A stretch of DNA of 64,000 nt from positions 372,001-436,000 of the forward strand of contig JANSWZ010000001.1 in NCBI GenBank assembly GCA_024743215.1, in the 5' to 3' direction. Below the pieces are notes generated by a model. That model was not told the origin of the DNA. It saw only the letters and a list, made by a program, of their open reading frames with translations, and searched no databases. This DNA is from Alphaproteobacteria bacterium (GTDB taxonomy: Bacteria; Pseudomonadota; Alphaproteobacteria; Rhizobiales; GCA-2746425). Shown piece after piece: positions 57,351 to 64,000 of this stretch (positions are counted from its first letter, which is position 1; the number at the start of each line of letters is the position of its first letter). The translations under genes were made by a program, and so were the position numbers.

Positions 57351-58958
57351 TTAGAGGCTACGCCTGTCCTCTAAGATCAAATCACTTGCTTTTTCACCGA
57401 TCATAATGGCCGGTGCATTCGTATTGCCGGATACAATTTCCGGCATGATGGAACAATCCGCTATCCGCAATCCATCCATCCCATGTACCCGCAACCGCGC
57501 ATCCACCACAGCCTGATCATCTGATCCCATCTTGCAGGTGCCTGTGGGGTGGTAGATGGTTGTGGCCGTATTGCGAACCCATTCCAGAATGTCTGCATCT
57601 TCAACCAGTACCTCTTTCGGTGAATGAGGACTGGCGATTTTGCTATCCAACGGCTTTTGTCTGGCGATGCTCTGGGCGATTTTCACGCCATCGATGATTG
57701 TGTTGCAATCGGTTTCGGTGGCCAGATAATTGGGATGGATTGTTGGATATCCGGATGGGTCTTTGCTGTTCAGGCGAATTTCTCCTCGGCTTTCGGGCCT
57801 GAGCTGGCAGACAGACATGGTGAAGGCGGAAAATGGATGTACGCCTTCGCCAGGACTATCAGCAGACCATGGCTGGATGTGAAACTGAATATCGGGTGTT
57901 TCCAGTTCGTTTCTTGTTTTCAGGAAACCTGTAGCAAGGCTTGCTGCCATGGTCATAGGGCCAGCTCTGAACAAAATGTATTTCAGGGCAATGCGTGCTT
58001 GATTAAACAGACTGCGTACTTCGTCGTTTAATGTGGGTTCATTGCACTTGTAAACCAGACGTGCCTGCAGATGGTCCTGCAGATTCTTGCCAACGCCGGG
58101 CAGGTTGGTGACCACATCAATGTCGGCACTGCGTATTTGTTCAGCTTCCCCAATTCCTGACTGCATCAACAATTGTGGTGAGCCGATGGAGCCGGACGAC
58201 AATACAACCTCGCTTCGCGCCTTGACGGTCTGTTCTTTGCCTTGCGCGTTTTTGAAGACCACGCCCGTCACGCGACGGCCCTCAATGGCGAGCCGCTGAA
58301 CATTTGCGTGGGTGATGATTTGCAGATTTTCCCGATTTCTGACCGGATTGAGATAGGCAACTGCGGCGCTGCAGCGTCGGCCATTGCGGGTGGTCAGCTG
58401 AAAATAGCCAACACCTTCCTGCTTCGCGCCATTGTAATCGTCATTATAGGCGTAACCCTCATTCTGGGCTGCAGCGACCCAGGCATCACAGATCGGGCGG
58501 CTAAGACGCATGTTGGATACATCCAGTGGTCCACCGACGCCGTGGAAATCATCTTCGCCGCGCTCCTGATTTTCTGCACGCTTGAAGAGGGGCAGAACAT
58601 CGTCCCAGCCCCAGCCCTCGTTGCCCATCTGCCGCCACCGGTCATAATCCCGTGCCTGTCCACGCACATAAAGCAAGCCGTTCAGAGAAGAAGACCCGCC
58701 CAGGACCTTGCCACGGGGCCAATCCAGCTTGCGACCATTCAACCCTGGATCAGCTTCGGTGGTGTAACACCAATCCACCGCGGGATTGTGCATGGTTTTG
58801 AAATAACCCACCGGGATATGGATCCACGGATTCCAGTCGCGCCCGCCGGCTTCCAGCAGAATCACTTTTATGGATGGGTCGGCGCTGAGCCGGTTGGCGA
58901 TCACGCAGCCTGCAGAACCGGCGCCAATGATTACATAGTCGGCCTCCAATTGTTCCAT
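57351..58958 (-). CDS. GMC-family flavin dehydrogenase, candidate isethionate dehydrogenase (IseJ-like)
   Basis: A 535-residue GMC oxidoreductase. FAD site: DYVIIGAGSAGCVIANRL near residue 8 and VLLEAGGRDWNPWIHIP (as ILLEAGG) near residue 35. Signatures WPRGKVLGGSSSLNGLLYVRG (split) and SGSIGSPQLLMQSGIG. The catalytic His is in IYHPTGTCKMG near residue 470. It resembles choline dehydrogenase (BetA) in general form. However, its place beside xsc-pta and divergent from a TRAP importer with an IclR regulator matches isethionate clusters, where a GMC enzyme (IseJ) oxidises isethionate to sulfoacetaldehyde. General family is firm, substrate is inferred. Confidence 0.85.
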   Translation of the reverse strand: MEQLEADYVIIGAGSAGCVIANRLSADPSIKVILLEAGGRDWNPWIHIPVGYFKTMHNPAVDWCYTTEADPGLNGRKLDWPRGKVLGGSSSLNGLLYVRGQARDYDRWRQMGNEGWGWDDVLPLFKRAENQERGEDDFHGVGGPLDVSNMRLSRPICDAWVAAAQNEGYAYNDDYNGAKQEGVGYFQLTTRNGRRCSAAVAYLNPVRNRENLQIITHANVQRLAIEGRRVTGVVFKNAQGKEQTVKARSEVVLSSGSIGSPQLLMQSGIGEAEQIRSADIDVVTNLPGVGKNLQDHLQARLVYKCNEPTLNDEVRSLFNQARIALKYILFRAGPMTMAASLATGFLKTRNELETPDIQFHIQPWSADSPGEGVHPFSAFTMSVCQLRPESRGEIRLNSKDPSGYPTIHPNYLATETDCNTIIDGVKIAQSIARQKPLDSKIASPHSPKEVLVEDADILEWVRNTATTIYHPTGTCKMGSDDQAVVDARLRVHGMDGLRIADCSIMPEIVSGNTNAPAIMIGEKASDLILEDRRSL

Positions 58959-59094
58959 GGCACCGTATCCTCCCCAAACGCCACTTTTGGCGTCACCTAT
59001 TAAATGTCAGTTCCGTTTCTGACTTGCCAATCGCACAATAATATGTATTTTTGAGACTGCAAGTCTTAATTATTGATGTTTCTGGGAGGAACTC

Positions 59095-60327
59095 ATGAAA
59101 GTCTCAAATGCCCTGAGTGGTATATCTCGTCGTGACCTTTTCAAATTATCCGGGCGATACGGCCTGACAACAACGCTTCTGGCGGCCGGTGCAATGGGCG
59201 GCGGTGTAACGCTGGCATCCCTCGCGCAGGCAGCTGAGTCGACTTATACAAAGCGCTACAAAAAGGAAGCCAAACACACGCTGAAATTCGGCGCTGCTGG
59301 TCTGAATGCGCGTAGCCTTCTTATCGAACGTGCTGGTTCATTGACATTCGCTCAGGATCTTGAAGAGCGGACTGACGGTGAAATTCGGGTCGAGTTCATC
59401 GGTGACAATCAGATTTGTGGCCAGTTGTCGTGTGTTGAAAAAACGCAGCTTGGCATCGTTGATCTGTATTCTGCTTCCACGCAGAACTCTGCTGGTGGCG
59501 CTCCGTACCTTAACGTTCTCGATTATGCCTACATGTTCCCAAGTCGTGCTGCCCAGTATCATTTCCTGTACAGCCCAGAGAGCCAACGCATTTTGCGCGA
59601 TCCTCTGGAAAAACGCCATGGATTGAAATTTCTCTTCAGCCATGCAGAACTTCGCGGCATCCAGCTTGGTCTCAAATTCGAAGACAAGCCAACTGTTACC
59701 AAACTGGAAGAACTATTCGGCACGAAAAATCGTGTAACAGGCACTCAGCTTGGCCGTATCGCCATGCAGCTGCTAAACCTCAATCCAGTGCCAGTAGCAT
59801 GGGAAGAAACACTTGATGGCCTGAAGCAGGGCCTCATTGATGGTGCTGAAACATGGGCATCAGCTGTTGCCTATGCAAACATGTCACCTGTTGTCTCTCA
59901 GGCTGTTGACCTGAAATTCTTCTGCGGCACAGAACACACTTCCATCTCCTCAAAAGTCTTTGATGCAATGGATGGGCACCTTCAGGATGCGATTATGGAA
60001 TCTGCTTACCTGGCTCAGGTCCATGTGCAGGCGGCCAATGAAGCAGCACTTGTTAACACTGTTGGTTTTTCTGATCCACAACTGCCTGACACTGTGTTTG
60101 CCAAGAATAATGTTCGTCCTGCATTTTTGGCTGACGACCAAATCAAGATGGCTGAAGAAATGTGTTCTCCCGAGTTTAATCCGGAGCCATGGGCTCAGTG
60201 GCGTGAGCGCCTGAACAACTGGTCTGGTGGCATTGACACCTATGCAGATATTCACAAGGTTGCGCGTGAAATTCCTGTTGATACTCTGGCAGAAAATGTA
60301 GAGCCACGTCGCTGGTGGCGCGGTTGA
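59095..60327 (+). CDS. TRAP receptor with Tat signal (IseK/TauK-like)
   Basis: A 410-residue periplasmic receptor of the DctP family. Start follows TGGGAGGAACTC. The N-terminus has a twin-arginine signal, ISRRDLFKLSG near residues 10-20, then a hydrophobic stretch and ASLAQAAES near residue 48. The Tat route means it is exported folded, which is less common for these receptors. The mature part has QIFGDNQICGQLSCVEKTQLGIVDLYSAS-like landmarks and GLKQGLIDGAETWASAV. Divergent from the GMC gene; heads the transporter operon. An organosulfonate such as isethionate is the likely ligand from context. Confidence 0.88.
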   Translation: MKVSNALSGISRRDLFKLSGRYGLTTTLLAAGAMGGGVTLASLAQAAESTYTKRYKKEAKHTLKFGAAGLNARSLLIERAGSLTFAQDLEERTDGEIRVEFIGDNQICGQLSCVEKTQLGIVDLYSASTQNSAGGAPYLNVLDYAYMFPSRAAQYHFLYSPESQRILRDPLEKRHGLKFLFSHAELRGIQLGLKFEDKPTVTKLEELFGTKNRVTGTQLGRIAMQLLNLNPVPVAWEETLDGLKQGLIDGAETWASAVAYANMSPVVSQAVDLKFFCGTEHTSISSKVFDAMDGHLQDAIMESAYLAQVHVQAANEAALVNTVGFSDPQLPDTVFAKNNVRPAFLADDQIKMAEEMCSPEFNPEPWAQWRERLNNWSGGIDTYADIHKVAREIPVDTLAENVEPRRWWRG

Positions 60328-60340
60328 TCTAACTAACGCG

Positions 60341-60372
60341 CAGGCGGTTTGCGGCAAACCGCAAACCGCCTG
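60341..60372 (+). other. Very strong hairpin after the receptor gene
   Basis: CAGGCGGTTTGCGG and CCGCAAACCGCCTG form a perfect 14-bp stem with a CAAA loop, 13 bases after the receptor stop. No U-run follows. It probably stabilises the receptor part of the transcript or lowers expression of the membrane genes downstream. Confidence 0.7.
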
Positions 60373-60442
60373 TATGAATCGTTGCTGGCTAAGCTTGGAC
60401 CTGGCAAACAGGGCGAGATGATTTCTGGGGAGGAAATCAGTT

Positions 60443-61111
60443 ATGGGCTCCATTTTTGGAGATGTTGCGGTCGTTATTGCCGCAATTCTTGAAGGTGACT
60501 CCTGGGGGATGAAAGAGGCCTTTGGTGGGCCGGGCATCTGGGTTATCGGACTGGTTGCTGTCTTGTTGGGGGCCTGGTTGATTGCGGCGCTCTACAGGCT
60601 AAGCCCTTTCATCGAGAAGCATCTTGAACGTGCGTTGATGGTTTGGAGCTATTTGCTGATTGCCGGCATTATCTTCGTTGAAGTCGTGCGCAGGTTTGTT
60701 TTGAATGAACAGGTCCCGTGGTCCACGACTGTGCCGCCATATCTATTTTTGATCATGACCTGGTTCGGATGTGCTTACAATGTTCGGCTCCGGACCCATT
60801 TGGCATTCTCGGAGTTTCGGACAAATCTACCGCGTATCGGCCAGATGCTGTGCCTATCGTTGGATGCAGTTCTATGGATCGGTATCTGCTGGGTGGTGGT
60901 TGTCACCTCTATGCGTGTGGTCGTGAATTCGGCAGCCAATTTTCAGATTATGCTGGGGACCGATGATGTGATGCAGTGGTGGTTCCTGCTGAGTGTGCCC
61001 ATCAGCTTTGTAATGCTGGCGGCGCGCGCTTATCAAAATCTCAGTGAAGACATTGCAAATTTCCGGTCTGGTGAAGACCTGATTTCGACTGCTGTCATTG
61101 GCGGCGAGTGA
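60443..61111 (+). CDS. TRAP small permease (IseL/TauL-like)
   Basis: A 222-residue DctQ-type protein, somewhat longer than average because of an extra N-terminal helix region (residues 1-50). Four core helices follow, with VEVVRRFVLNEQVPWSTTVPPYLFLIMTWFG (split) as the family signature. Start follows GGGGAGGAAATCAG. It lies between the receptor and the large permease, from which it is separated by 10 bases. Part of the sulfonate-type TRAP importer. Confidence 0.9.
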   Translation: MGSIFGDVAVVIAAILEGDSWGMKEAFGGPGIWVIGLVAVLLGAWLIAALYRLSPFIEKHLERALMVWSYLLIAGIIFVEVVRRFVLNEQVPWSTTVPPYLFLIMTWFGCAYNVRLRTHLAFSEFRTNLPRIGQMLCLSLDAVLWIGICWVVVVTSMRVVVNSAANFQIMLGTDDVMQWWFLLSVPISFVMLAARAYQNLSEDIANFRSGEDLISTAVIGGE

Positions 61112-61121
61112 GGAGAGCATC

Positions 61122-62483
61122 ATGACCGATGGAACCTGGATAACGCTTATTTCAATTGGGGTGACCCTGTTTTTTATGCTGGGGGTACCTGTATTTCTCG
61201 TCATTGCCTATTGGGTTTTGGGTTGCAGTTTCGTGATTGGACTGCCCCTGATAAATATCGGAACGGCTTTGTCCGATGTTTTCACTGACGGCTTTGCGCT
61301 GCTGGCGATGCCGCTTTTCATTTTAACGGGTGATCTGATCAACAAATCCGGTATTGCGCGGCGATTGTCGGATTTTGCCTATTCCTGTCTTGGCTGGCTG
61401 CGTGGTGGTCTGGCGATGGCTGCGTTGGCTGCCTGCGGCCTGTTTGCTGCAATCTCTGGCTCCAATTCCGCTACAACTGCGACCATTGGGTCGATGTTGC
61501 ATCCGGAAATGGTGAAGGGCGGGTATGATGAACGCTTTTCTGCAGCAACAGCGGCTGCCGGCGGTACGGTGGGAATTATCATTCCGCCATCAATTATCTT
61601 TATCATTTACGGGTTCCTGATGAACCTGCCGATTTCAGATCTGTTCATTGCCGGAATTATTCCCGGTGCATTGATGGTCATGGGCATGCAACTGGCATGT
61701 TGGATCATATGTCGTCTCAATGGTTGGGGCTTCCTGATTCCCTTGCAACTGACCCGGGTTCTCAAAACGGCTTTTGGTGCGTGGTTGGGATTTTTTGCCA
61801 TCGGGCTTGTTCTGTATGGCATCTACACCGGCAAATTTTCTCCAACGGAAGCCGCCAGTGTGACTGTTGGGTTCTGCATTATTGTCGGGCTAATTTCGCT
61901 GCCGCTTTATAAAATGATGGGTTCACGGGATGAGGCCAGGCCGCATACCGAGAAAAGTTATGCCGAAATGCTGGTGGTTCAGGGTTTCAAGCTAACGGAA
62001 ATTCCTTCGATTACTCTGCGGTCTGCTCAGATCACCGGCATTCTGGCTCCTTTGATCGGGATCTCTGTAGTTATGCAGCAGATATTGTCCAGTCTTGGTG
62101 CCGCCGAGACGATCACTGCCTTTGTCACAAGCATGGGCGGCTATCATGCGGTGTTGTTCACAGCTATGGCAATTGTTTTTGTGTTTGGCATGATTTTGGA
62201 AAGTCTGCCTGTAACTATCATTCTTGCACCTATCCTGGCGCCGATTGCAGCTTCGATTGGCGTTGATCCAATCCAGTTTGCAGTCATTTTCCTGGTTGGG
62301 GCATCAATTGGATTCATTACACCGCCTTATGGATTGAACCTCTATGTGGCCAGTGGTGTGACGGGTGTTCCATATTTCAGACTGCTGCGCTATACGGTTC
62401 CCTATCTGGCGGCGCTGATTGCAGTCTGGTTTGTGGTGGCACTGGTGCCGGAACTCTCAACCATGCTGTTGCCGAGCCGTTAG
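61122..62483 (+). CDS. TRAP large permease (IseM/TauM-like)
   Basis: A 453-residue DctM-type permease. Start at 61122 follows GAGGAGAGCATC. Motifs: FALLAMPLFILTGDLINKSG (split), AAISGSNSATTATIGSMLHPEM (split), GTVGIIIPPSIIFIIYG and GASIGFITPPYGLNLYVASG. It forms the transport channel with the small permease before it. The regulator gene begins 27 bases downstream. Confidence 0.92.
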   Translation: MTDGTWITLISIGVTLFFMLGVPVFLVIAYWVLGCSFVIGLPLINIGTALSDVFTDGFALLAMPLFILTGDLINKSGIARRLSDFAYSCLGWLRGGLAMAALAACGLFAAISGSNSATTATIGSMLHPEMVKGGYDERFSAATAAAGGTVGIIIPPSIIFIIYGFLMNLPISDLFIAGIIPGALMVMGMQLACWIICRLNGWGFLIPLQLTRVLKTAFGAWLGFFAIGLVLYGIYTGKFSPTEAASVTVGFCIIVGLISLPLYKMMGSRDEARPHTEKSYAEMLVVQGFKLTEIPSITLRSAQITGILAPLIGISVVMQQILSSLGAAETITAFVTSMGGYHAVLFTAMAIVFVFGMILESLPVTIILAPILAPIAASIGVDPIQFAVIFLVGASIGFITPPYGLNLYVASGVTGVPYFRLLRYTVPYLAALIAVWFVVALVPELSTMLLPSR

Positions 62484-62510
62484 AGGACTTTCCCACACGG
62501 ATTGGCAAGC

Positions 62511-63281
62511 ATGACAGACCAGAACGACACCAACGACACGATCCCGACAAATCTGCGTTTGCTGTTCGTATTAGAGGAATTGTCAAATGCCGGCGTGCCG
62601 ATGACGCCAACGGAAATAAATCAGAAGCTTGGTTTGCCCAAGCCAACGATTCACCGGCTGTTTTCAACGCTCGAAAGTGAAGGCTTTTTGCAGCGTGAAA
62701 TCGATGGGCGGTCATACGCTCCGGGTCGACGTCTGCGACATCTGTCTATGGGCGTATTGTCTTCTCTGCGGGTGCGCACAGCGCGCCTGTCAGTGCTGAA
62801 CGCCCTGGCAGAGCATATTGGCGAGACCTGCAATATATCGGTTCCTGACCGGGATTCCATGGTTTACATTGATCGTGTGGAGACCAAATGGCCGTTGCGT
62901 ATTCAGCTGCCGATTGGCACCAGCGTGCCGTTCTATTGCACAGCCAGCGGCAAACTCTACCTCAGCAAATTGAAAAAAGCGCATCTTGAACGATATCTGG
63001 CTTCGGTGAATCTTGAACGAAGAACACCTAAAACGATCACTGACCAGGCTGAATTATTGGCTGAAATCAAGAAGACGCGCAGCCAAGGCTACTCGGAAGA
63101 TAATGAAGAGTTCATGGAAGGCATGATTGCCATCGCCGTTCCCATTATCGACGTCCATGGACGTTTGGTCTCAACCTTGTCGTTCCATGCCCCGACCCAG
63201 CGTCTCAGTTTGAAAGACGCTGGCGCTCATCTTGATCGTTTGAGAGCAGGCGCTGATGATTTGGCGCAATTGCTGGTGTGA
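62511..63281 (+). CDS. IclR-family regulator (IseR-like)
   Basis: A 256-residue IclR protein. Residues 12-75 form the winged helix (MTPTEINQKLGLPKPTIHRLFSTLESEGFL split). Residues 90-250 are the IclR effector domain with GETCNISVPDRDSMVYIDRVE (split) and VPFYCTASGKLYLS. Start at ATG 62511 is chosen, though its ribosome site is weak. It closes the TRAP operon. IclR-type regulators accompany isethionate transport and oxidation genes in other proteobacteria, which supports the isethionate reading. It probably controls the divergent GMC/TRAP promoters at 58959-59094. Confidence 0.88.
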   Translation: MTDQNDTNDTIPTNLRLLFVLEELSNAGVPMTPTEINQKLGLPKPTIHRLFSTLESEGFLQREIDGRSYAPGRRLRHLSMGVLSSLRVRTARLSVLNALAEHIGETCNISVPDRDSMVYIDRVETKWPLRIQLPIGTSVPFYCTASGKLYLSKLKKAHLERYLASVNLERRTPKTITDQAELLAEIKKTRSQGYSEDNEEFMEGMIAIAVPIIDVHGRLVSTLSFHAPTQRLSLKDAGAHLDRLRAGADDLAQLLV

Positions 63282-63285
63282 AGCT

Positions 63286-63303
63286 CTAGGGTGTGGACCC
63301 TAG
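63286..63303. terminator. Convergent hairpin after the IclR gene
   Basis: CTAGGGT and ACCCTAG form a perfect 7-bp stem with a GTGG loop between the IclR stop and the end of the leftward flavoprotein gene, whose TAG stop lies in the stem. It may end both transcripts; the U-run is poor. Confidence 0.45.
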
Positions 63304-64000
63304 GCCTTCACACGTTCTGACTTTGGATCATAAAGCGGTCGTGTGGATGCCAATGCCGGAAAACGCTCTCCGGCGACTTCGATTTCGTATTTGCTCTCCA
63401 GCATCTCGGCAATGGTTTCTCCTTCGCATGGCACATAGCCAAGGCCTATGGAGGCGCCCAGATGATGGCCGTAATTTCCAGATGTCAGATGGGATACGAT
63501 TTTGCCGTCCCGGAGGATTGTTTCATTGTGGTAGAGCATTGGCTCGCTGTCGGTGAGCTGAAACTGAACAAACCGTCGTAACAATCCGTTTTCCCTCTTG
63601 CGCAACACCGCATCGCGGCCAACAAAATCCGGTTTGGCGGTTTTCACAGCGAAGCCAAGGCCAGCCTCAAGCACATGATCCTCGTCGGTAATATCATGTC
63701 CAAAGTGGCGGTAGGCTTTTTCGATACGGCAGGAATCCAGCGTGTGAAGACCGCACAATTTCAGGCCAACATCCTGGCCGGCAGCTTCAATGCTTTCAAA
63801 TATGTGGGCTGCCATATCGCTTGATGCGTAAATTTCCCATCCCAATTCTCCGACATATGTGACCCTGTGTGCACGTGCCAGACCCATACCGATCTCTATT
63901 TCGTGCATCTGGCCAAATGGGTGGTGTTCGTTTGAAAAATCGTTTGGCGAACAGGCCTGAAGGATGTCTCTGGATTTCGGGCCCATCAAACACAGAACAG
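63300..64000 (-). CDS. GcvT-family oxidoreductase, third copy, C-terminal part only
   Basis: The frame is open through the right edge, so only the last 233 residues are seen. They match the GcvT_N end and GcvT_C domain of the dimethylglycine/sarcosine dehydrogenase group: LMGPKSRDILQ, VTYVGELGWEIYASSD, CGLHTLDSCRIEKAYRHFGHDI (split) and RPLYDPKSERVKA, the latter very close to the ends of the proteins at 6190-8619 and 16418-18868. The FAD domain should lie beyond base 64000. The substrate is unknown. Confidence 0.87.
   Translation of the reverse strand, partial: VLCLMGPKSRDILQACSPNDFSNEHHPFGQMHEIEIGMGLARAHRVTYVGELGWEIYASSDMAAHIFESIEAAGQDVGLKLCGLHTLDSCRIEKAYRHFGHDITDEDHVLEAGLGFAVKTAKPDFVGRDAVLRKRENGLLRRFVQFQLTDSEPMLYHNETILRDGKIVSHLTSGNYGHHLGASIGLGYVPCEGETIAEMLESKYEIEVAGERFPALASTRPLYDPKSERVKA

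Noticed and set aside
57351-58958. Choline dehydrogenase betA with the osmoprotection pathway
   Set aside because: The family match is general, but betB and betI are not adjacent and the neighbours are xsc, pta and a TRAP importer. Choline cannot be fully excluded.

Overview
The window looks like a chromosomal catabolic region of a marine or soil alphaproteobacterium (Hyphomicrobiales or Roseobacter-like). The case rests on gene content: TRAP importers, a glycine-betaine-type ABC system, GcvT-family methylamine oxidases, an Xsc/Pta sulfonate route and CoxD/CoxE-type genes. GC content looks moderate. This is inference; there is no rRNA marker. I saw no tRNA, rRNA, CRISPR or insertion sequence, and no gene-free stretch exceeds about 260 bases. 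About 50 genes are called. Almost all fall into tightly packed import-plus-catabolism operons, each with its own regulator.

Layout. (1) 1-5.2 kb, leftward: GntR regulator, TRAP transporter (P, Q, M) and a DUF3604 protein cut by the left edge. (2) 5.3-18.9 kb: two related modules for N-methylated compounds. One is DeoR / GcvT-family flavoprotein / choline-kinase-like protein. The other is DeoR plus inositol-phosphatase-like protein, facing a betaine-type ABC importer, a second kinase-like protein and a second GcvT-family flavoprotein. (3) 19.1-46.9 kb, rightward: the most unusual part. A branched-chain-type binding protein, an iron-ADH-like protein without iron ligands, an aldehyde dehydrogenase and an AraC regulator precede one 22.6-kb operon of 20 genes (24.3-46.9 kb), most of them overlapping or within a few bases of each other. 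(4) 47.1-53.7 kb: secreted PEBP-like protein, polar amino-acid ABC importer with a DapF-like epimerase, then divergent alanine dehydrogenase and Lrp regulator. (5) 53.9-63.3 kb: a DUF4864-like secreted protein, then Pta and Xsc, a GMC oxidoreductase, a TRAP transporter and an IclR regulator. This matches an isethionate route: uptake, oxidation to sulfoacetaldehyde, cleavage to acetyl phosphate and sulfite, then acetyl-CoA. (6) The right edge cuts a third GcvT-family flavoprotein.

The 22.6-kb operon is the best candidate for an undescribed system. It encodes ABC permeases and ATPases, with the second ATPase fused to a Tm-1-like (UPF0261) domain. Next come the matching TIM-barrel partner, a 1,166-residue SPFH/flotillin-like protein whose rod is 57 uninterrupted 11-residue repeats, and two CoxG-like SRPBCC proteins around a secreted NTF2-like protein. 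A molybdenum hydroxylase follows, with its large subunit split into two genes. Then come MoxR and VWA maturation factors, an amidohydrolase, a metallo-beta-lactamase-fold hydrolase, an SMP-30/isochorismatase fusion whose catalytic Cys is Ser, a sugar-isomerase-like TIM barrel and a Gfo/Idh/MocA oxidoreductase. Three of the proteins carry low-complexity linkers at fusion or fission points. A plausible reading is uptake plus Mo-dependent hydroxylation and ring opening of an unidentified heterocycle or cyclic compound, organised at the membrane by the SPFH rod. Substrate and assembly are inference.
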